Part shown: in pieces, positions 1 through 14,416 of the stretch
Numbering within the stretch: the stretch's first letter is position 1
Layout: each line of letters starts with the position of its first letter
From: Membranipora membranacea
Taxonomy: Eukaryota; Bryozoa; Gymnolaemata; Cheilostomatida; Membraniporidae
Length of the DNA: 64,000 nt
Reading direction: 5' to 3'
NCBI GenBank assembly: GCA_914767715.1
Contig: OU612072.1
Coordinates: 868,001-932,000 of the forward strand
Translations under genes and position numbers: made by a program
Notes under the pieces: generated by a model
Database searches by the model: none
The model's input: only the letters and a program-made list of their open reading frames with translations
Told to the model about the DNA's origin: nothing

Positions 1-1053
1 CCCAAATTGCCCGCTTTTAACTTAACAGTAAGGTGGATATAAATCAACACAACACAAGTTTGTTCAACATACGAAGGACCTTCTCCCATCCCTATACATA
101 CAATCAAAGCAATCATATGATGAGGCATTATAGGCAATCAAAAGCTTACACCGAAAAAGAAAATATTATTATTATCAATTTATTTGCTGAGTATATCACC
201 AACAATTATCACTGACTAGCATCCATCCACACTGTTTCCTGGTCTTATATTTATTTGTTCATGGTTGACGTTGTCTGACACACAGACTTTCAGTTTTGAT
301 ATTTATTTGGGAAATTACCAAATCACTGTGAGCACTAATTTTAAGCTTTTAATTGTAAAAATAGGCGGGAACTTCTTTAGCAGGGTATGAGCTGCTGTTA
401 GGGAAATCATTGTAGCAAATTGAAAGGAAAAGTAAAAAGAAGCCGACACCAAATATTGCAAAGAGAGACTCCAGTTATTATCATTATATAAGCTTCACCT
501 GGTGGTATAATTAGAAGGTACGAGGAGCCTTCAACAGATCAGACAGTAAACGCTGTGATCTCATGTGATCATGTGATAGCATGTGATGTTATATATACAA
601 TCGCTGATAACAACGCGAAATAGGCATTCACTATGAAAAATGGACAAGGATCAAAAAACTTACAGTGAAACATTCTGTGCTACTTGAAACTTCAGGCAAA
701 CAACTCGATACTATCAGGTGTCTATAAAGTGGTCTATTTGTGAAGAGGAGTAAAAATTTTGCAGGAGAAAAAGTTTGCCATATCGTGCAGGGTTGAAAAA
801 AGTTAAATTTAAAGCTAGCTTATATTTACACAGCCCCTTACTATTATATAAGCTGCTGGCTAAAATTTAGTCAACCTAGAACTAACTGAACTAAATTCTA
901 GCTAAGTCATACTTCTTGGGCGGGGGGGGGGAGGGGGAGAAGGTATTAATTGGAGATCACTGACTGATATATTCCGTATCAAACAAGAGCGACACAGGTA
1001 AGTGACACTTATTATGACAGGTGTGATTCAGTCTGACAGATGGGTGGTGACAC
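1..1053. other. 3' flank of the ShKT gene, no gene seen
   Basis: I see no exon with a coherent reading frame and splice sites here. On the minus strand it lies downstream of the stop codon at 1054-1056, so part of it should be 3' UTR. Possible minus-strand polyadenylation hexamers (TTTATT on the plus strand) occur near 250 and 300. A G-rich tract lies at about 919-947. Nothing else is supported. Confidence 0.5.
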
Positions 1054-4000
1054 TTACTGGCAGGTGTTGCAGGATTTGGCACAGGTGCTTGTCATGTAAG
1101 ATTTTCTCTTCTCACACATGCCATTCTTAGCCCATGTGCTACAGTGTACATTACTGTCTGTACATTCACTGTACCTACTGCTACTAAAACACACAGCGCC
1201 ACATCATGGGGGAGAATTCACAGTGCAACATAGAGGGAGAGTTCAACTCTAATGTTTCTATATCGCTAACATTGAACTACAAACAGCATCAACTCACTGA
1301 CAGGGTGTACATGACCTTGACATATGGATGATCAGGATATGGTTAGCGACACACTCACAATCCTAGTGTTACAGCTGAGGTACTAAAACTAGGTAGGCGT
1401 GCAGACGTAATAATAAGGCATGTGGAGATAAGGCTCATGTCTATAACATAATATACTGGAATTCCTAGTTTAGCTGAATTGACTCCTATGATTGGCCAGT
1501 TGCTGGATATGGACTACAGCCTGTAATACACGATTCTCACCTCTGCCGGCTGTGAGAAGAGGAGGGGGAGAGAGCTTCGTCACTTTGATAACCATCTGTA
1601 GGAACCTCTGGAATCGCTGAAACAAGTGTAATAATCAGAATTAAGAATTATATCCATATAGGAAAAACTTGAAAGATGTCTTGCTATTTGCCATGAGTTG
1701 AATTCACCAACTGTCAACAGTGAGTTCGGGGGAAGTCTAGGTGATGAGAACATAATCTCATTCTCAAGGCATACATGTGTTGATTAGTAAATATAATTGG
1801 CTCTGAACCTAACTCGTGCCGTCCATACAGGGACAGGGCACATGTACATCACAATTATGGTAAGATCAGAGACATCTGCCTTATAAATAATAATAGTAGG
1901 TTTAATCACCATAGCATAGCTGGTAAAGATAATGTAGATAAACTTTCAAAGTCAGACATAACTAGATTCTATGTTGGTGCAAATTTTTGATGCCTATTCA
2001 TTGTTACCATCAGGTCAGCCAGTTTATGGAATCCCTCTAGCCTTGTCACACGGCACACTAGTGTTTATTCGTGTCTCCGTTATTCCTGAGGGTCACGTGA
2101 CAAAGCTAGGATCCATCTACCCTTTTAATATCCAGGCTTGATTTTTATAAAGAATTGTTGAATGTATATGTACCTTTATTGAATCTGTAGAGGTTCCTGT
2201 GGTGTTTGCCCTGAGAGATCCCATATAGTCCCATCACTGAGCTATCCCAGCATATCGATAATAGCCTGTGTCTCTTGGGTAATTTAATATCTGCCAGGTG
2301 GGGTTTTCCCTCCAGAGCCTCATCCAGTGAATCACCATCGGCAATGTTATACATGTAGGTATATCCGGCAGAGTCCTAACAGTACAGTGAAAATAGTTGT
2401 GGTCAATAAGCTGAGGAGTTATCTTCTCTCTTGTTAGGAAAAGATAACTTCATACCCTACTATTCTCTAAAACAGAACAGCTTTATTCACCTCTCAATAC
2501 AAATCTATAAGTCTGATCACTGACCGCGTAAATGTGCTACATGAAAAAATTTGAGTTTGTTTGCCGGCGGGAATTGGAATCAATATCCCACAATGCAATT
2601 TTTCTGGAATTCCCACTGAAACTGGGTCAAAGGCGATACGATACACATAAGATTTGCTAGATATCATGGTTGATTTAGGTTGATTGCCTATAAGGTTCCC
2701 TCTACCTTGCCATCTCACACAAGGTAAATAAATAAAGAGTAGATAACTCACCAGAACAAGAAGTATATCTTCGTTCTCGTTCCAATCTATCGCTAATATT
2801 TGAAGGTCCTGCTGAAGTTTTATTTCTCTTCTGCTGTCTGAGAATTCTGTGAGAGGATAATCAGGCTTCCAGTGTACAGCTGATATCTGATAAACACACC
2901 AAAATCAAAATAGATCAAATAAATGGACAAAAATTATATAAATACAGGAATTGTACAGTAGATACCAACATTGCTATCGTACAGGGATTGTACAGTAGGA
3001 TAGGATAGGCCTTATTTGCCCTGGAGTGAAAAAAGTTGTATAAAATGTGTCACATTATAGAAGTAAACTGAAAAGAAAAATTAGACTGGAGCTCTACATG
3101 AAAATGAAAATTATCTCAAAAAGTATGACAGAACTATTCGCTAGCAATAAGCATATTGGAAAAAGAATTTCCTTTTCAACTTCTCAGTCCTACAGCGAGG
3201 CATTCTCACTGACAATGACACTCTATGTTGGTGGTTGGTATTCTTCACAATGTTTTTGTGAAGAGGATGGTCATTGTGGACAAGTATAATCTGGTAGTGG
3301 TTTTGGCATTGCTGCTCAATGAATTTTGAGATAGGTGGAATGTTGAGTACATAACTTACCTTATATCCGTAGTACTTGTTATCCTCCCAGCTGATGATTA
3401 TAACATTGGAGTCAGAGTCTACTAGAATATGTAGATTATTATAAGGAGACTGAGAAGGAGAAAGAGACACAGATAGACTCTCTATATCTCCACTAATTAT
3501 AGCTTTACCTGCCGCTGATATCTCGGGCTCTACAAATATACAATAAACAGTTTAGACATTACACAGAGAAACGTGAACTGCCTCGAGGAGGCGATAAACT
3601 CACGTTCAGTCTGAACTCTCTCACATAAGTGGTAACATTGCCAGGCTATAATTAAGGTATAATGGAAGGTCAGACTTATGTGAGTCGATATAAGTTGTCA
3701 CCACATATGTGCCAGCTGGGTTACAGATCTTAGGAGTGGCTTAGTGGGCATCTGTGTGTTACTATCATATAAATAAACTGTGTTTTGTTTTCTGTGGCAC
3801 CAAAAATAGCCAATATCTGGAGGTAGGGTTGTCAGGAGGTAAAACGATACGCCTAAGGTTTGAAGTTGCCTCCCTTGAGAAATACTTAAACTTCTCCCCG
3901 AAAAGTATAATACCGCTCCTATGTGCCGTAAGTTAATGAGCTGTTTTCAAAACAACTGTACTGGAAATTTGTTTAATACGATTATCTCATGTCATGGCAA

Positions 4001-7000
4001 ACCCTTGTGTGTAGAGAAAAATCTTGATAAATTCCATTTGAGGAATAAAGATTAGCTAGAGTGTCAGCTTAGCTACAATAGCTAGCGCCTATTTTCAAAG
4101 AGAAAGGTGTAAATCTATATAAGGAGGGAATGATCCCAATAAGATATGGATATTGATGATAATATAAGATATGGATATGGATGATAATATAAGATATGGA
4201 TGCATATAACTGCTGCCTCTGCCACTAACATGATATTATTATTTTGAGCTTTATTAACAAGCTTATAAAAAACGAACGTCAGCCAAACATAAATCACAGA
4301 TCAATTTGGGGGTGGGAATTCTAAACTTTGTAACTGTTTATTCCAAAGTAACGCTACTTTAAAATGACAAGTGTAAGAAGGCTGCCAAATATGATAAGAT
4401 GGCTAATTTAGTGAGCTGAGTGTTTTGTACTGAATATTATGAGTATGTCTACACTTGATATAAAAAACCAAAAGAGACCAGCAGATACAATCTAACTCCT
4501 CCTGGGTTATTATATCAAACTAAGGGTCTTACTAGATAATGACATTATTAGAGAGTAAGGCTATTTCCTTACCCTGTGATAGTATTAGAGATAGGTACAT
4601 CTTAACAAGAATATATCGTATCACCTGCCAAGTTTTCTTTTTAGTTTATATTTCTCTGCTTTACACTATGTTAAATTTTACAAGTTCTGTAACCCCTGTA
4701 CCAACCACCCCTGTCCAATTCACCCCTGTACAATGCATCACTGTACAATGCTTACCCTAAAATATTAACAACTCCTGGAGACTAGGCCCGTTGGTCAACA
4801 ATATTTGATGAACCCGTCCCAACTCTGCAATGTTAAGTTTCCAAGTTAGAACATGAGAGAACATCTAGATTAGAGCGGAGAGCTCAGTGCGTGGGTTTAG
4901 ATTTTATCACACTAATGACCCGTGGTAGTAGTACAGACCAGATTACATACCGGCGGTGAGACGACACGGGATATACTTATATCAGTCGGATCTTGTAGAC
5001 ACAGTACGTATAAAATCTATAAGGGCTGCTGAGTTGTGCGCTGTGAGATATTTATTATTTTATAACCCTGCAATAAACTTGTCTGGTTTTGAGATTTTTC
5101 TCTTAAGACCGTCTGGCTCTGAGATTGTAAAAAGTCATACTGATATAACTCTACCGGCGTAAGCTCTATGAGACGCTCATCAGTACATGGCAACTTTCGA
5201 CTAAAGTCATTGAATTTTATCTCACTCCAACAAAATGTATTTCAAGGGCTGCCTCTAACCATCTGCAGATAAAGGAATGGCCTCTATCTAATGAGACATG
5301 CCCTCCTTGCTCAACTGATGATCATGATTCTATATTGAGGGAAGAAAATACTGGCTTAATATAATAATGACAATGTAAATCTATATACCGAAAGCATCTG
5401 ATGCTGATGTACAATAAAGTGATGGCATTTTTAGTATAAATCCTTTCACCCAGAATCATGTTAGACATAATGGTAACAGTATTATATCCTTAGCTTTCTT
5501 TGCATGTCACATTTGGCTAACGATTGTGACATTTCCACTGATTAATAATCACATGGAGGAGGGGAGGGGGGAGGGACTGAGGGTGAGAGGCTGCGGTAGT
5601 GTTTGAGGGAGGGAGAGGAGGACACGAATGAGCTGATCTGCGTCCCGTACTGAGATATCTATAATATCTAATAACTTCTTCTCCCACGCTCCCCTACCGC
5701 TGATCTCTAAAGATTACCAATCCGCTCAGTGCTAAGCTGTGATATAAGAGTGATTAAGCTGACATTTTATCATCCTTATAGCTCAGTGTGGTTATTCTGA
5801 GCTGTGGCTGATCTTAGCAGGTCCCACTGGGTAAATATTGACATCTCACTGCAAGTGCTCACACATTAAACTAATTATAACAGCATACACTCACAGTCAG
5901 TCACTCAAGTCACTCAGCTATCCTTAAACAAACTGTTAAACTGGTACAGTGTTTATATTTAGATCAAGCTTCAAATAACAATGTTTCTTTGTTTGTGGGC
6001 AGCTTGTTCAGGTATGTGGGCTAACAGTGAGATTGTTTGGTCTGTAGATAACCTGACCAGGCGTGAACACGCCAAGCATTCTTATATTTACTTAGATCAG
6101 GAGTTGTCCCCACTAAGTCAATAAACCCACAACTCCATTTGGTTTCAAATTTCATAATATTGTAAATATCACAATGAGAAATTCAGTCCATGACCTGAAA
6201 ATGGTCCCGACTACAGCAAATACAATGACAAAGTGATAGTGACACTTGTTAATTGTTAAAATATTGATCAGATATATATTTGCCAGTCTAAGTGCATAGA
6301 CTGCTTTTGCGGTTCCAACAAACATCATAAGAATTTAGGAAATCACTGGACCACCCTTATTAAGGTACACCTGGTATTGATAGGAGGTACATGATGACTG
6401 TGTTGTCTCTGCAGAGAATCTCGGAAACAGATCAAATGGGAGAATGGGTTCAACAATGAACGTATACATCTTGGTGCTTTCTAATTGATTTTTCACAGCC
6501 TCTAAAAATGGAAACCTTACAGCCCCAAGTACTATTATCATATTAAAACAGTGTGACAATTCTTTTTAAGCCAGTATAACTCACACATGTGTGTGTGTGT
6601 TTACTGGGGCAAATGTATCGATTTGTAAGTTTCACACTTTGATACTAGGTCTCTTACAGGTACTGTAGTGTTTCTTACACCAAACCTGTGAGATATATTA
6701 TTGTGTTCTAGTTCACATGAGAAGCGACTGAAAAGTCACAGTGAAGGTCAATAGATCAATGATCGATCATCATAACCTCTAATAGAACCCTTCAGCCTAA
6801 GCTTTCTCTTCTACCTACCCTTTCACACCCATTGACAGGCTTCTTCTCTATATTATTTCCCACGTAATGTCATACCACAGATTGTCAAGCTGACTGCTTT
6901 GTAGACAATAAGATTTACTTACTAAATTTGATATAATAGATTATGCATCATTAGCTGCCATTAGGAGCAGACAAAGTGTGCACTCCTCTAAACACAGCTG

Positions 7001-7999
7001 TTATTGTCAGGTTGATTACATAACAGCCGATAGACTAGAGCCATTCTACTTTGTCACATGGTGTCACATGGCAGAATGCCTCCATGATAGGGATGCTATC
7101 AGAGTTATACACTAGATATTGTACTACAAACTTTGGAGATGACAATCCTGTGTGGTAGGTTCATAATAGTACAAAATTTAATTTTCAAGAATTAGTAAAA
7201 ATTTGTGACCTAATTTACAATCCATCGGAATAGTTATTTTTATTTTCCAGGATAGCCTCAGCTCTGATATTGCTATATTGGTCTGTACAGGTTTGCTTGC
7301 TCTGCAGTACGATAATTATTAAGTGACAGTCACAAACTCACCTCTAAATCTGATAAGTTGTGCTCCCTTCTCCGTTTTCTTAATGAGATATACACAGTCT
7401 AAATCAGACTCAAAGCTACATCCACCAACTGAGATACTATCCCATAATGCATCAGTCTCATGATGGTTACTCTTATATGTGATCGGTACCGTGGCCTGTA
7501 CCTCAGATGTGTCCTTGTCTAGAGCTAATACCTGTCGAGAATAAGCGAAGATTAAATAACACTGCAATGAATTATATAGGGCAGTGCAGGGGGATGTAAA
7601 ATCCGAGCTGGGGTAGATTTTAGATACTAGAAAAGTCTATTTCAATTTTACCAACTATACAGTATAGCAGTGAATCAGAGGTTATCTGATTAATACTTCA
7701 TTATTATTCTTTGGATTCCTAGACTAGATAAGGTAATCTTTATTTGGTGCTGGCATCAAAGAAGAAGTAAAACTACTTGGCTGACATGTTTAAATATCAA
7801 ATGCTTGTGGGACTTGTGGGAGTAGTGGGACCGCTCATCGAGCTGTTATAACTCACATCACCATTCTGCACAGTATAGAGTCTATCTATATAAGTTCTAC
7901 TAGAGATGATCTGTGTAGCTTCTCGCCCGACTCGCCCGATTTTTACTGCTTTATCAAAACTGGGCAGAGCTCCAGCAGCAGTCAGCAAGCATAATAAAT
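1054..7999 (-). CDS. Secreted beta-propeller-like protein with C-terminal ShKT domain (5' partial)
   Basis: Seven exons were read on the minus strand: 7999-7857, 7531-7342, 3529-3360, 2886-2752, 2375-2174, 1616-1541 and 1183-1054. All have AG/GT borders and matching phases, giving 347 residues. The first exon seen opens in phase with a hydrophobic run (LLCLLTAAGA) that looks like a signal-peptide core, so the initiator Met must lie in an unidentified upstream exon. Residues about 25-280 contain spaced strand-like motifs such as LHILVDSDS, LAIDWNENEDILLVL and LLSICWDSS, typical of YWTD- or WD-like propeller blades; this is inference. A Ser-rich linker follows. Residues 312-346 hold six Cys spaced 6-8-10-3-2 with a WAKNG core, the known ShKT pattern. 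ShKT domains occur in many multidomain animal proteins, so this is not evidence of a toxin. The exact family was not recognised. Confidence 0.82.
4135..4202. repeat. Short tandem repeat, about 26 bp, in intron
   Basis: About 2.5 copies of a unit built on ATAAGATATGGATATGGATG, inside the large intron (3530-7341) between the second and third exons of the ShKT gene. Confidence 0.7.
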
Positions 8000-8808
8000 C
8001 TGTAAATATATAATATGGAATGTGGAGTAATATCTATACGTGACTCGTCTTTTTATCTTTGATTATAGCAGCAGGCATGCTCCTGCTAACCTGCCATTAA
8101 TATTTGTTACAACCACAAAAGGGGGGACAACTACAGGAATAAACATCACTAAAGGGAGAAAACTGGAGGGATGTTATTTATGAGTGAATAAGGGTGGAGA
8201 GAGGATTTCCCAGCACCCCTGGTGAGGAGACAACTTGAGTAATCAGATATAATTTACTGGTGTTTCTTTAATCTTGACCGGCTCAATGTAACAACATATT
8301 TACCGATCATAACTGAGAGTAAATATATATCACATGAGGCTGTAGGTCTGGTCACTTTTAGTAATAGAGTACCTATAGGTGATAATGTGGGTACCATGTG
8401 AAGTTAATAGAGATACATGCTAATAATTATAAGGGACTATTCACAATATCTCAGTAAGATCAAAGTACCTCTTCACACCAGAGCGAAACGACGGCAAGTC
8501 TCTAATATCAGTACAAGCTCATGTATTAATGAAAGGCTGAGAGATGAGAGCGGGGATAGAGGGCACTGTACACCGCTTTTAGGCTATAAGTGGTACACCC
8601 TTGCAATTATACAGTATCTACTGTATCTACTTTATCATCTGGCTGTGCCCAGATGTATATATAACCAGACTAGACATGCCGAAATCATGATATTATAATA
8701 TCGGTTTTTATATAAATGCCAAATAAAGATCTCATAAACTGATTGAATAAAAAGAGGATGATTTAGGCATTAGACGAGCCATTAACCTAACTATAAAGGC
8801 TCCTCTGT

Positions 8809-8874
8809 CGACACAGCTGATCTCTGAGGGCGACACAGCTGATCTCTGAGGGCGACACAGCTGATCTCTGAGGG
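8809..8874. repeat. 22-bp tandem repeat, 3 copies
   Basis: Three near-identical copies of a unit containing GACACAGCTGATCTCTGAGG, perfect over the central copies. Confidence 0.9.
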
Positions 8875-10734
8875 CGGGCAACTCTATGATAGCTCAGTAT
8901 TATAGTATGACAAACAGAGGAAACCTTATAAATGTGAGAAATAGGTATTTACTTGTTTGGGCTGCTGATAGGAGTCTAAATATTAGGTAATGATCTCCCG
9001 CAATCATTCGGTAACATTATATACTCACTGTATAATATTACGTGACTAGACATCATTGTATACAGCTTGTTCAGCTGTTTATAGTATAAAAGCAGCGGTG
9101 GTGAGGTAAACAGATTGTGATCACAACTCTAACATGCTTCTTCTAATCAGAGCATAAACTTAAGCAGGTGATTCTAAACTATCCCTGCAGATGGTCTATC
9201 TGTCTGTCTGTCTGTTCTCCTGGTGCTGATCTACAGATAACCTCAGCTGTGATCTGGTGCGCGATGCTTGTAGTATCCTGCTTTCTGTGTGGTAGATGAT
9301 GTGATGTAGCTTCAAACGGAAAGGTCTATTAAATAATCCTTGCGGTTAATGAGGGTCATCAGTTTGCGCCTACAAACAGACAGATATGTGAGATTACAGA
9401 TCACTATACAGGAGGTTTACTGAAGCTTCCCAAAATAACCAGAGAAAGACGATACAGACATACAGACAGACAAGAACGTATATGAGTCAGGTGAATGGGA
9501 CACGATTAAGAGACTTTCGTTTAATCTGAAGTGTTAATGGAGATTAGCACTTGAAATTCATATCAAAGTAAAAATATTAAAATATTCGATGCCATGGTGA
9601 CAAGATCCAGATACTTGTACTATTTCCGGCTGCTGATTATACACTTGGCAGTGATTTATAATAACACAAAATATGAATTACATTACCTAGCAAAAAAAGG
9701 AAAATGGGGTCTTCATCCTGCTAAGGGACGGGGAGCCAGCATATGAGAATACAACAAAAATCAGTGTGCTAAATATGCAAGCCTAATAACATAACAATAG
9801 GTATTAGGTGTGCTAGTATCGTTAGGTACACTGTACCATTAGGTATGATGTATCTCATATGCCAGCTTCTCTTTCTATAGGCCGACAGACTAGGGTGAGA
9901 GAGAGTACCACCACACCGCTGTTTGGTGCAGCAATCTACACTAATAATCTGCTGCACTGTTTGCATTGTTTGTATAAAGCCAAACACCCCATCGTGTGCT
10001 TTTGTCAATCAACCCGATACAATGCTTGTAAATGCCAACATAAAATACGAGATAATTAATCCCTATTTATTCATAGTAAATTATAGTAATTGATCATGAA
10101 ACGATAACTGATAAATTATTTACTCATGGCCGAGGAGATTATTATGATGTAACGGCCCAGGGAGGAGGAATTCCTACGTGTTCAGCTGAATATCTTAGAA
10201 GGATTTACAAGGGCAATAGCCAGCTGTCAAATATACAGCAAAATCTGAGCATAGAAAAATGAAGCGCTTGCGTTGTGCTGTATTTTGTCTAACGTATGTT
10301 GAATATGAATGTTATATGTTGACTCTCATATTTGATTCTAAGCAAAAGATTGGTAAAACTATCATCCAGTGAACCTCCTTTCCTCCGTGAGAAGAAACTC
10401 TTATTCTATAACTGAAAAAGTAAATTAGTGTAGACTGGATTCTTAAATTTGAGCTGGTAAATAATACATGAAGTTAGACTGAGCACGCTCTGACCTGGGT
10501 ATCGATCTAATCACATTAATGGCTGGCCTCATACTGTACGGCTTATCCTCACCAACCAGCAGATGACCTCAGTATCATAACGACAGGTTTAGTGGCATAA
10601 TTCAACTGAGAAACCTAAATTATCAGGTCAAAGCTTGACAGCAAAAGAAACGGCAAAATAAAAAAACTTACTATGATCATATTATAAGCTAAGCTAAAAA
10701 CTAAGGGTAATAAATCTATTACCCTCAGCTAGGA

Positions 10735-10850
10735 CACAACGACGCTACGACGCAACGACGCTTCGACACAACAACGCTAAGACACAACGACGGTACGACA
10801 CAACGACGCTACGGCACATCGACACTACGACACAATGGCGCTACGACACC
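10735..10850. repeat. Degenerate minisatellite, about 16 bp unit
   Basis: Repeats of ACACAACGACGCTACG with point changes in most copies, about seven units. Intergenic. Confidence 0.85.
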
Positions 10851-13800
10851 AGAAAATAAGAAAATAACCTGCGGAGACTAGAAGGACTTGAGCAGACTGG
10901 CTGGCTATAATTTGAGTTGCATCCTGTTATTGTGAGAACTGTGGACTTAATAGCTAGATTACAATACCAGAGGTGTAATTTAAGTATCATTTCTATCAGA
11001 AAAAGGTTTCAAAAAACTGTTCGGATATTGTACCAGACATTATGGCCTCCTCTCCCTGGAGATTTGTGAATTTAAATAAGCAGGTGGCTGACCAATAATC
11101 ACAATATGCCCATCTACACCCAGTAGTTAGAGGGTCCTTATCTACTCTTAGTAACAAAGTTAGCTAGACTCAGATTAAAATATTCAAATTACTGAGTACA
11201 GTGAGCTTACATGAAAAGAGCTTAAAAATTTCACCTCCTCTCATCAAATTAAATAAGAGAATTAAATTTCTATAACAACGGCGAAATGCTGTCAGGAATC
11301 TACGATATCCTTCCTGTGGCCAAAAAAATCAGCAATCAAATCCTCCCAAATTACACACAGGGGACTAATGATGGCTGAGAAATTGCCTGGGAACTGTAGT
11401 TCAAAATTACCCGCCAGTTTAGATTGTGGAGATAAAAGCCATCAGTGCAGCCTGATCGAACAATATGACATTACCAGTTTATCGTGTAGACACTGCTCGA
11501 TTTTTGCAAATGCCCAGACGATAATTTTTGTTTACAAATACCGGCCATCAATGAAATCTATGCTTACAGACGCTTATTTGCAGGTAGGTCTGATAAAAAT
11601 TCTCATGAATGGAGCTGTCTAAGTAGCTGAAGGTTATACCATGTCAATTGCAGCTAAATGTATGATACATTCTATGGGGACATCAGCTCATAGAGTGCAG
11701 CATAACAATGACAATTAAATACTAGACATTCCAAGAAGAACATTGGTCTATCTGAATTAACAGTTGACAAATCTTTTCCGATTTCAGTGTTGTTCTCCTG
11801 CAAATACACCTGCTGCAAAGGAGAATATTTATCGCTCACTGTGCAAAACGTTGCTATCTAGCCGAGATAACTAGCCAATACAAAAATGAGGGGCGCTACC
11901 ACAGGAGCACTTTTAGTGATTTTCTATACACATCAAACTTACCGAAGAAGTAGCAGCAGTAGTAGTAACCTTGTCAGAGCCGAGTTAATCCGCTGTATGA
12001 TCTACGATCTGCTCACCAGCAGTGCTCGTATAGTAGAGAGCTGAGGGACACAATAATATATAACAGTGCACATAAGTGTATCCATAACACTGCTGATTGC
12101 ACTGTAACAAGTCGGGGCAGGTCACCAATACCCACAGCCTCTAATTGTAGCCTGTGAAGTTGTGAATGGAGGGAGGGACTAAGTCTGTGTAATAACTGGT
12201 GAGATAAGTATGGTGATATATATAAATAGAAGTTGTTTGTTTTATGGAACTTAGGCTACACTAAAGCATGACTGGAGACGATACTTGAGTTATATAGGTG
12301 AATAAATAATATTACACTGAGCGAGGACTGTTATCTCGATGTGAACTAATTCTTATCATATTAAGTAAATATTGTAGTAAAGCTGCTCAACCCGCTCACA
12401 TATTACCGTCGTCCCCCTCGCCTCTCTAGGAGCAGTGCTGAACTGCTGCAGCACCTCAGCATGTCCTTGGTCTGAGGTATAATTATAATATCTAACAGTA
12501 GGCTATGTATGTGTGACACACAAGCCGAGAGGGTCGTAAAATAAAACAAGGCGTATTGACTTGGTTCTACCTGATAAGCAGCTTTAACAGAGAATAGCCA
12601 TGATCGCCTAACAGTAAAACTAACACTATTATTCTATGGGATAAAATGACCAACTAAAGTCGACATTGCTCACATTGTATCCTTGGATAAATGTTGTGTT
12701 ATCGAATGTAATTATATTAAATTACATGTGTATTTAAATCAACAATTATCTTAATAACGACATGCAAACTATTTTCTGCGTGGTAAGTCGACTTCGTAGC
12801 TTTAAAAAATCCCTGCTAAGTAGAAGCCAGTGACCAGATTGCTCAAAGACAGGATTAAAAGCTAACAAGTCACAGCTGCTTAGATTTGATCACCAAATGT
12901 AACTTTCAAAGTATTAAAATTAGTGAAAGAGCCAGCCAGTCAGCGGGGTTATTTTAACATTATTGATAATCTCAGAACAGGACTGATACTACAAATCTAA
13001 TGAGGGTTTGAGCCAGGTGTAGAGCCAGGTATTGAGCCAGGCATAACCCTGTATTGATATCTAATTACTAAAAGTCAATAAGGACAAAGCGACTTGTTGG
13101 TCCCAAAATTACAAAGAAGCTGTACGCTGACTACGCTGACAAGGTGTGCAGGCTTTGATGTGGAAAATTGTTTGCAAACTGTGAACTGGTATCAATTAAT
13201 AAGAAGCTAGATTAAAGAGGATTTACTCATTTATAACAATCGCAAATAATAGGCTAAGAGGTGTTAGAGTAAACTATTTATTGATGAGTAGCCTGAGTAT
13301 CAGACAATACAATCAAGGTCAAGTTACATACCGTAATTGTTCACAACGTTGAGGAGAGTGTGCGCAGAGACAATGGCCAGACCACTAAGTGGATTAACAA
13401 ATCCCATTGTACCTCTTAACAAATCAAATACAAACAAGGGTCAGGAAAGTCAAGAGCTGATTATGTTTAGAGAATACACAAATAAAACCGCAACTAGCCA
13501 AGGGGTGAGGGGAGATGAATAAAAGGTAAGCTGATGTTGAGGTAGCCCTTCCTAAATGTAAATAAAACAAGCCCCTAAAACATGGAGAGAAAACAAAAAA
13601 ATGGGCCTGTATAAACAATCAGAAAACGGTCATTAGAGCTCTCAGAGTTTCCTATGACACAATTAAGTTTTTTATCTCTGACTCAAGCAATGCATGTGAT
13701 CCGTGACCTCTAGCTATAATTGACTGAAAATGTAGTGAATGAGAAAATGTAGTGAATGAATAATATGAAAAATTATCTTGGAGTTTCAATAACCAGGTAC

Positions 13801-14056
13801 CCACTACCCGACCCTTGATCGATAGCCAGTCTAGCTTAGAGCCGCCAGGTAGCAGCCCGCAGACCGCCCTCAGGCGATCGCTAGCTTAGGTTATACAGTG
13901 TATAGTGGACCGTAGCGAGGTAAACATGAGAATATGATCAGGAACAATAGATGATGTATTAATCAGACCATTAGGTTTTATAGCTTTATGACACATGGAT
14001 GATTAGAATGTTTGAGACAATTAGTCTCAGACATATGACACCCACAGGAAGAAGAA

Positions 14057-14416
14057 TAAACCGTCCCTATCTGTACACGGAGTAAACCGTCCCAATCTGT
14101 ACACAGAGCAAACCGTCCCAATCTGTACACAGAGCAAACCGTCCCAATCTGTACACAGAGTAAACTGTCCCTATCTGTACACAGAGCAAACTGTCCCTAT
14201 CTGTACACAGAGTAAACTGTCCCTATCTGTACACAGAGCAAACCGTCCCAATCTGTACACAGAGTAAACTGTCCCTATCTGTACACAGAGCAAACTGTCC
14301 CTATCTGTACACAGAGTAAACCGTCCCAATCTGTACACAGAGCAAACTGTCCCTATCTGTACACAGAGCAAACTGTCCCTATCTGTACACAGAGCAAACT
14401 GTCCCTATCTGTACAC
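14057..14416. repeat. 26-bp minisatellite, about 14 copies
   Basis: The unit is built on CTGTCCCTATCTGTACACAG followed by AGCAAA or AGTAAA. Two internal variants, CTGTCCCTA and CCGTCCCAA, alternate irregularly. The array produces an open frame of 66 codons on the minus strand that is purely a product of the repeat. Confidence 0.95.

Noticed and set aside
11943-11992. Poly-Leu stretch before a GTAAGT on the minus strand, a candidate signal-peptide exon for the ShKT gene
   Set aside because: There is no ATG in its frame before a stop, and its phase would produce an early stop when joined to the exon at 7999.
14171-14371. 66-codon ORF with repeated Cys-Val-Gln motifs
   Set aside because: Product of the 26-bp minisatellite; no start context, splice sites or homology.
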